A stretch of 15,303 nucleotides of DNA from Dehalococcoidia bacterium (lineage in GTDB: Bacteria; Chloroflexota; Dehalococcoidia; UBA2979): NCBI GenBank assembly GCA_004297315.1, contig SCTU01000118.1, forward strand, positions 1 to 15,303. Direction: 5' to 3'. Numbering within the stretch: the stretch's first letter is position 1; every line of letters starts with the position of its first letter. Made by a program: the position numbers and the translations under genes. Shown piece after piece: positions 12,341-15,303 of this stretch. The notes beneath the pieces were generated by a model. The model was given only the letters and a program-made list of their open reading frames with translations. It ran no database searches and was not told the DNA's origin.

Positions 12341-13135
12341 TCAGGCGCCCGTCGACACGTGCCAGTCCAGCACGCGGCGCTCAACATAGCCAACAAGCCC
12401 GGTGAGCGAAACTCCCAGCGCGGCAAGGACGAAGACGGCCGCGAACAGCGACGCCGTGTCGAATGCCCCGTTCGCAATCAGGATCAGTTGTCCCATGCCC
12501 GAAGACCCTGAGAGGAACTCCGCCACCACCGCCCCCACCAGCGAGAGCGGCACGCTGATCCGCAACGCCGCAAACACGTACGGCAGCGACGAGGGGAAGC
12601 GCAGGCGCCGGAAGACCTCCCAGCGGCTCGCCGCCAGTACGCGGAAGGCGTCGAGCGCTTGCGGGTCGACCGACCGCAGCCCGACCGCCGCGTTCACGAG
12701 CATCGGGAAGAACGTGATCAGCGCCGCGATCGCGACCTTCGGGCCGATCCCGAACCCAAACCAGATTGCGAGCAGCGGGTACAGCGCGACGATGGGCGTG
12801 ACCTTCACGAGCAGCGCAGGCGGGTAGATCGCGCGTTCCAGCAGCCGCGAATGCGCCATCAGCACTGCCAGGCCGAAGGCGATGACGCTCGCCGCCACCA
12901 GCCCGCCGACGGCCGCTGTCAGCGAGGTCGCCGCCGCCGAGGCGTACCGCGTGGGCTCGTCCCACAGCGCACGAAACACGTCGCTCGGCGGCGGCAGCAG
13001 GTACCCCTTCACGTCGCGCAGGCGCACGTACGCCTCCCACAGCGCGAGGACGAGTGAGAGCGCGACCACCGGCGGCAGCATGGTCGCCGCGAGCGATGTC
13101 CTCGGGACGCCGGCCTCCGACGCAGGGTCGTTCAC
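12341..13135 (-). CDS. ABC transporter permease, SsuC/ThiX-like
   Basis: The 264-residue inner-membrane protein has six predicted helices at about 18-36, 72-95, 105-128, 132-153, 195-215 and 228-250. The ATPase-coupling EAA loop is at about 163-195 (A-A-S-R-W-E-V-F-R-R-L-R-F-P-S-S-L-P-Y), matching the BPD_transp_1 family of nitrate, sulfonate and thiamine-precursor importers. The GTG start overlaps the ATPase stop in a GTGA quartet, so the two are coupled. Length is standard. One permease gene is present, so a homodimer is expected. Confidence 0.93.
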   Translation of the reverse strand: MNDPASEAGVPRTSLAATMLPPVVALSLVLALWEAYVRLRDVKGYLLPPPSDVFRALWDEPTRYASAAATSLTAAVGGLVAASVIAFGLAVLMAHSRLLERAIYPPALLVKVTPIVALYPLLAIWFGFGIGPKVAIAALITFFPMLVNAAVGLRSVDPQALDAFRVLAASRWEVFRRLRFPSSLPYVFAALRISVPLSLVGAVVAEFLSGSSGMGQLILIANGAFDTASLFAAVFVLAALGVSLTGLVGYVERRVLDWHVSTGA

Positions 13136-13920
13136 GCCGCGTCCTCGTCGCCCGACCGCAGCGCGGCGCGCACGGCCACGGCCGCCTCGACGAACGCCGG
13201 CGAAGCCTCCTGCGCTTCGCCGCGCGGCCGCGACAGCGGCACATCGATGACGGCCCGCACACGGCCCGGCCGGCCGGTCATCACGACCACGCGGTCCGAT
13301 AGCAGCACCGCCTCAGCCACTGAATGCGTGACGAAGAGCACGGCGATCCGTTCCTGCTCCCAGATCCGCAGCAACTCCAGCCGCATCGCTTCGCGCGACA
13401 ACTCGTCGAGCGCACCGAAGGGTTCGTCCATCAGTAGCAAGCGCGGCCGGTGCACGAGCGCCCGCGCAAGCGCCACGCGCTGGCGCATCCCCCCGGAGAG
13501 CGCCCCGGGCCGGTAGCCGGCGAATTCCGCGATCCCGACCTGCTCCAGCAGTGCCTGCACCCGCGCCGGATCGCCCGCTCGTGTCACATCCAGTGGAAGC
13601 CGGACGTTGGCCTCGACGTCGCGCCAGGGGAGGAGTCCCGGTTCTTGCGCGACCAGGCCGAGCGCGTGCGCCCGTTGCGCCTCTGCGGGTATCCCGCCGA
13701 GGACGCCGACCTCACCCGCCTGCGAGGGCAGCAGCCCCGCGACCAGCCGCAGCAGCGTGCTCTTGCCGCAACCGGATGGCCCCACCACCGAGACGAACTC
13801 CCCCGCACCCACCTCGAGGTCCACGCCGTCGAGCGCGAGGAGCGTCCGCCCGTCCGCCCCGGCGTACCGGTAGGTGAGCCCGCGTGCGCTGACCGCTGGC
13901 AGAGGCGGGGATGAGGTCAC
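13132..13920 (-). CDS. ABC transporter ATPase, SsuB/ThiZ-like
   Basis: The 262-residue product has all ATPase motifs: Walker A G-P-S-G-C-G-K-S-T at 47-55, the Q-loop Gln92, signature L-S-G-G-M-R-Q-R at 141-148, Walker B L-L-L-M-D-E-P at 161-167 and the switch His199. L-P-W-R-D-V and the short C-terminus after R-P-R match the nitrate/sulfonate/taurine group. I prefer the GTG at 13918-13920, with GGAAGG about 7 bases ahead, over the in-frame GTG at 13941 that has no binding site. It is the first gene of the importer operon, divergent from npdG. Confidence 0.93.
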   Translation of the reverse strand: MTSSPPLPAVSARGLTYRYAGADGRTLLALDGVDLEVGAGEFVSVVGPSGCGKSTLLRLVAGLLPSQAGEVGVLGGIPAEAQRAHALGLVAQEPGLLPWRDVEANVRLPLDVTRAGDPARVQALLEQVGIAEFAGYRPGALSGGMRQRVALARALVHRPRLLLMDEPFGALDELSREAMRLELLRIWEQERIAVLFVTHSVAEAVLLSDRVVVMTGRPGRVRAVIDVPLSRPRGEAQEASPAFVEAAVAVRAALRSGDEDAA

Positions 13921-14015
13921 GACGAGCCTTCCGGGAGACACGCGGGTACGATCCGCGCCGCACGGATGATATCTGCGCCCTCCGGCAACGGCTGGCGCGG
14001 CGCGAGGGAGGTCGC
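13921..14015. promoter_or_regulatory. Divergent promoter region between importer operon and npdG
   Basis: The space holds a plus-strand TACGAT (13947-13952) and a minus-strand TATCAT (13966-13971), both fitting TANNNT. Neither has a clear -35 at the right distance. The two would start RNA at nearly the same place, facing each other, so at most one may be real. It is too short to hold an FMN or TPP riboswitch and none is seen. Confidence 0.25.
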
Positions 14016-14696
14016 ATGCCCGAGGCCGGACGCCACATCATTGCCCTCGTGGGCGGCACCGGCCCCGAAGGCCGCGGCCTCGCGACGCGCTTCGCGCTCG
14101 CCGGCCATCGAGTCGTGATCGGCAGCCGGGACTCTGCCCGCGGCGAGGCTGGCGCCGCCGAGGTCATCGCGGGGCTGGCTGAGCGCCCGCACGCCGCCGT
14201 GACGGGCACCGACAACCTCGCCGCGGTCAGCGAGGCGGACCTCGTGGTGGTCGTCGTCCCTTACGCGGCACACCGCGCCACGCTGGAGGGCCTGCGCGAG
14301 GCCCTCGCCGGCAAGATCGTCGTTGACGCCGTCGTCCCGGTGGTCTTCGACCGCGGCCCTCGCCCGGTCGACGTCCCGGATGGCTCGGCGACGGAGGAGG
14401 CGGCGGCGATCCTCAGCGGCTCGCGCGTGGTCGGCGCGTTCCACAATCTCGCCGCCGAAGTCCTGCTCGACCCGGACGCCCACGTCGGCGCTGACGTGCT
14501 CGTGACGGGCGCCGACGCCGAGGCCAAGCAGGCGGTGATGGCACTGGCCGCCGGGATCGCCGGCGTGCGCGGCATCGACGCGGGGCCGCTACGCTTCTCC
14601 CGCTTCGTGGAGCAGATCACCATCCTGATCATCGGCATCAACGGCCGCTACAAGGCCCACACCGGCATCCGCGTGGCCGGCCTCGACGCGCACTAG
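14016..14696 (+). CDS. npdG: NADPH-dependent F420 reductase
   Basis: The 226-residue oxidoreductase transfers hydride between NADPH and the deazaflavin cofactor F420. The NADP-binding motif G-G-T-G-P-E-G-R-G-L-A at 13-23 and G-H-R-V-V-I-G-S-R-D ahead of residue 41 match archaeal Fno and bacterial NpdG. V-V-V-P-Y near 80-85, G-A-F-H-N-L-A-A-E-V-L-L and the C-terminal F-V-E-Q-I-T-I-L-I-I-G-I-N-G-R-Y-K with H-T-G-I-R-V complete the family pattern. I chose the ATG at 14016 because GGGAGG lies 5 bases ahead; the frame stays open to 13911, overlapping the transporter gene. It is followed 21 bases later by cofE, a direct functional partner. Confidence 0.93.
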   Translation: MPEAGRHIIALVGGTGPEGRGLATRFALAGHRVVIGSRDSARGEAGAAEVIAGLAERPHAAVTGTDNLAAVSEADLVVVVVPYAAHRATLEGLREALAGKIVVDAVVPVVFDRGPRPVDVPDGSATEEAAAILSGSRVVGAFHNLAAEVLLDPDAHVGADVLVTGADAEAKQAVMALAAGIAGVRGIDAGPLRFSRFVEQITILIIGINGRYKAHTGIRVAGLDAH

Positions 14697-14717
14697 GTTC
14701 GCAGGCAGGAGTCCCGC

Positions 14718-15303
14718 ATGGCGGTACCAGAGTTCCGGGTGATCGGTGTGACCGGTATGCCGATGGTGCAGGCGGGCGATGACCTCGCCGCACAGATCGT
14801 CGGCGCCGCAGCGGCGCAGGGCACGCCGATCGCTGCCGGTGACGTGGTAGTGGTCACGCAGCGCATCGTCTCCAAGGCCGAGGGCCGCGTCGTCACGCTC
14901 GACACGTTCTCGCCCAGCCCGTTCGCCCTCGCCTACGCCGCGCGGTGGGAGAAGGACGCACGCGTCGTCGAGGCCGTGCTGCGCGAGTCGAAAAGGATCA
15001 TCCGCCAGGTCGGCGCCGTGCTCATCACTGAGACGCACCACGGCTTCAAGTGCGCGAACTCGGGCGTGGACGCCTCGAATGTTGGCGGTGAGGGGCTCGT
15101 ATGCCTGTTGCCGGTCGATCCGGACGCCTCCTGCCGCCGCATTCGCGACGGTATCCGCAACCGCACGGGCGTCGAGGTCGGCGTCGTGATGTCGGACACC
15201 TTCGGGCGTCCCTGGCGCCTCGGCCAGACCAACATCGCGATCGGCGTCGCGGGCATGCTCCCGATGCGCGACTACGTCGGCAAGGCCGTCGAGGTCGGCC
15301 TTG
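14718..15303 (+). CDS. cofE: Coenzyme F420-0:L-glutamate ligase CofE (partial, runs off the window)
   Basis: The frame is open from ATG 14718 to the end of the window, giving 195 residues without a stop. The enzyme adds gamma-linked glutamates to F420-0 using GTP. Visible hallmarks are Q-R-I-V-S-K-A-E-G-R at about 48-57, E-T-H-H-G-F-K-C-A-N-S-G-V-D-A-S-N-V at about 105-122 and V-V-M-S-D-T-F-G-R-P-W-R with G-Q-T-N-I-A-I-G, which hold the metal and GTP sites. AGGAG lies 7 bases before the ATG. Roughly 50 more residues are expected for stand-alone CofE. The cut prevents telling it from a two-domain FbiB with a C-terminal FMN-binding reductase domain. Confidence 0.93.
   Translation, partial: MAVPEFRVIGVTGMPMVQAGDDLAAQIVGAAAAQGTPIAAGDVVVVTQRIVSKAEGRVVTLDTFSPSPFALAYAARWEKDARVVEAVLRESKRIIRQVGAVLITETHHGFKCANSGVDASNVGGEGLVCLLPVDPDASCRRIRDGIRNRTGVEVGVVMSDTFGRPWRLGQTNIAIGVAGMLPMRDYVGKAVEVGL

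Noticed and set aside
12381..13262. Second minus-strand frame over the permease and ATPase end
   Set aside because: It overlaps two recognised genes in another frame and has an Arg/Cys/Gly composition with no membrane helices.
1..15303. Mobile elements, CRISPR array, rRNA or tRNA
   Set aside because: No transposase, integrase, spaced direct repeats or RNA gene pattern was seen on either strand.

Overview
The window is G+C-rich bacterial DNA carrying flagellar stator genes, an F420 cofactor pair (npdG, cofE), small 'CxHHW...CxxC' zinc-binding proteins and many GTG starts. Together these suggest a Chloroflexota-like organism, or another deep-branching F420-making bacterium. That placement is inference from gene content; no ribosomal marker is present. 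Genes are dense, with many 4-bp stop/start overlaps. I see no rRNA, tRNA, insertion sequence or CRISPR array.

Layout. Positions 1-1854 (minus): flagellar run flbD-motA-motB-fliL, with only the first seven codons of fliL inside. Positions 1988-3279 (minus): a receiver-only response regulator and a NarL/LuxR response regulator, with no kinase. Positions 3380-4500 (minus): three small genes, namely a zinc-binding orphan, an ABM-like dimeric alpha/beta-barrel protein and a 70-residue zinc ribbon. A pair of adjacent strong inverted repeats lies between the first two. The zinc ribbon gene sits behind the best promoter in the window and an RNA leader that I recognise as a cyclic-di-AMP (ydaO/yuaA) riboswitch. 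Positions 4903-7354 (plus): cobT-cobS-cobU, the nucleotide-loop steps of cobalamin assembly. Positions 7351-8493 (minus): an HtrA-type serine protease converging on cobU. Positions 8635-9441 (minus): a crotonase-superfamily protein whose two usual catalytic glutamates are both replaced. Positions 9573-11165 (plus): a lipoprotein with an HtrA-like fold that has lost its whole catalytic triad and carries two related C-terminal beta-rich segments. Positions 11181-13920 (minus): an ABC importer operon (ATPase, permease, THI5/SsuA-like lipoprotein). Positions 14016-15303 (plus): npdG and the start of cofE.

How it fits together. CobT, CobS and CobU activate the lower-ligand base, activate adenosylcobinamide and join them, which suits either corrinoid salvage or the end of de novo synthesis. 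NpdG passes hydride between NADPH and F420, and CofE adds glutamate to F420-0. The ABC importer may bring in another cofactor precursor, but its substrate is not determined. The most notable element is the c-di-AMP riboswitch in front of a zinc ribbon gene of unknown function. Its RNA occupies what would otherwise read as a 44-residue N-terminal extension of that protein.
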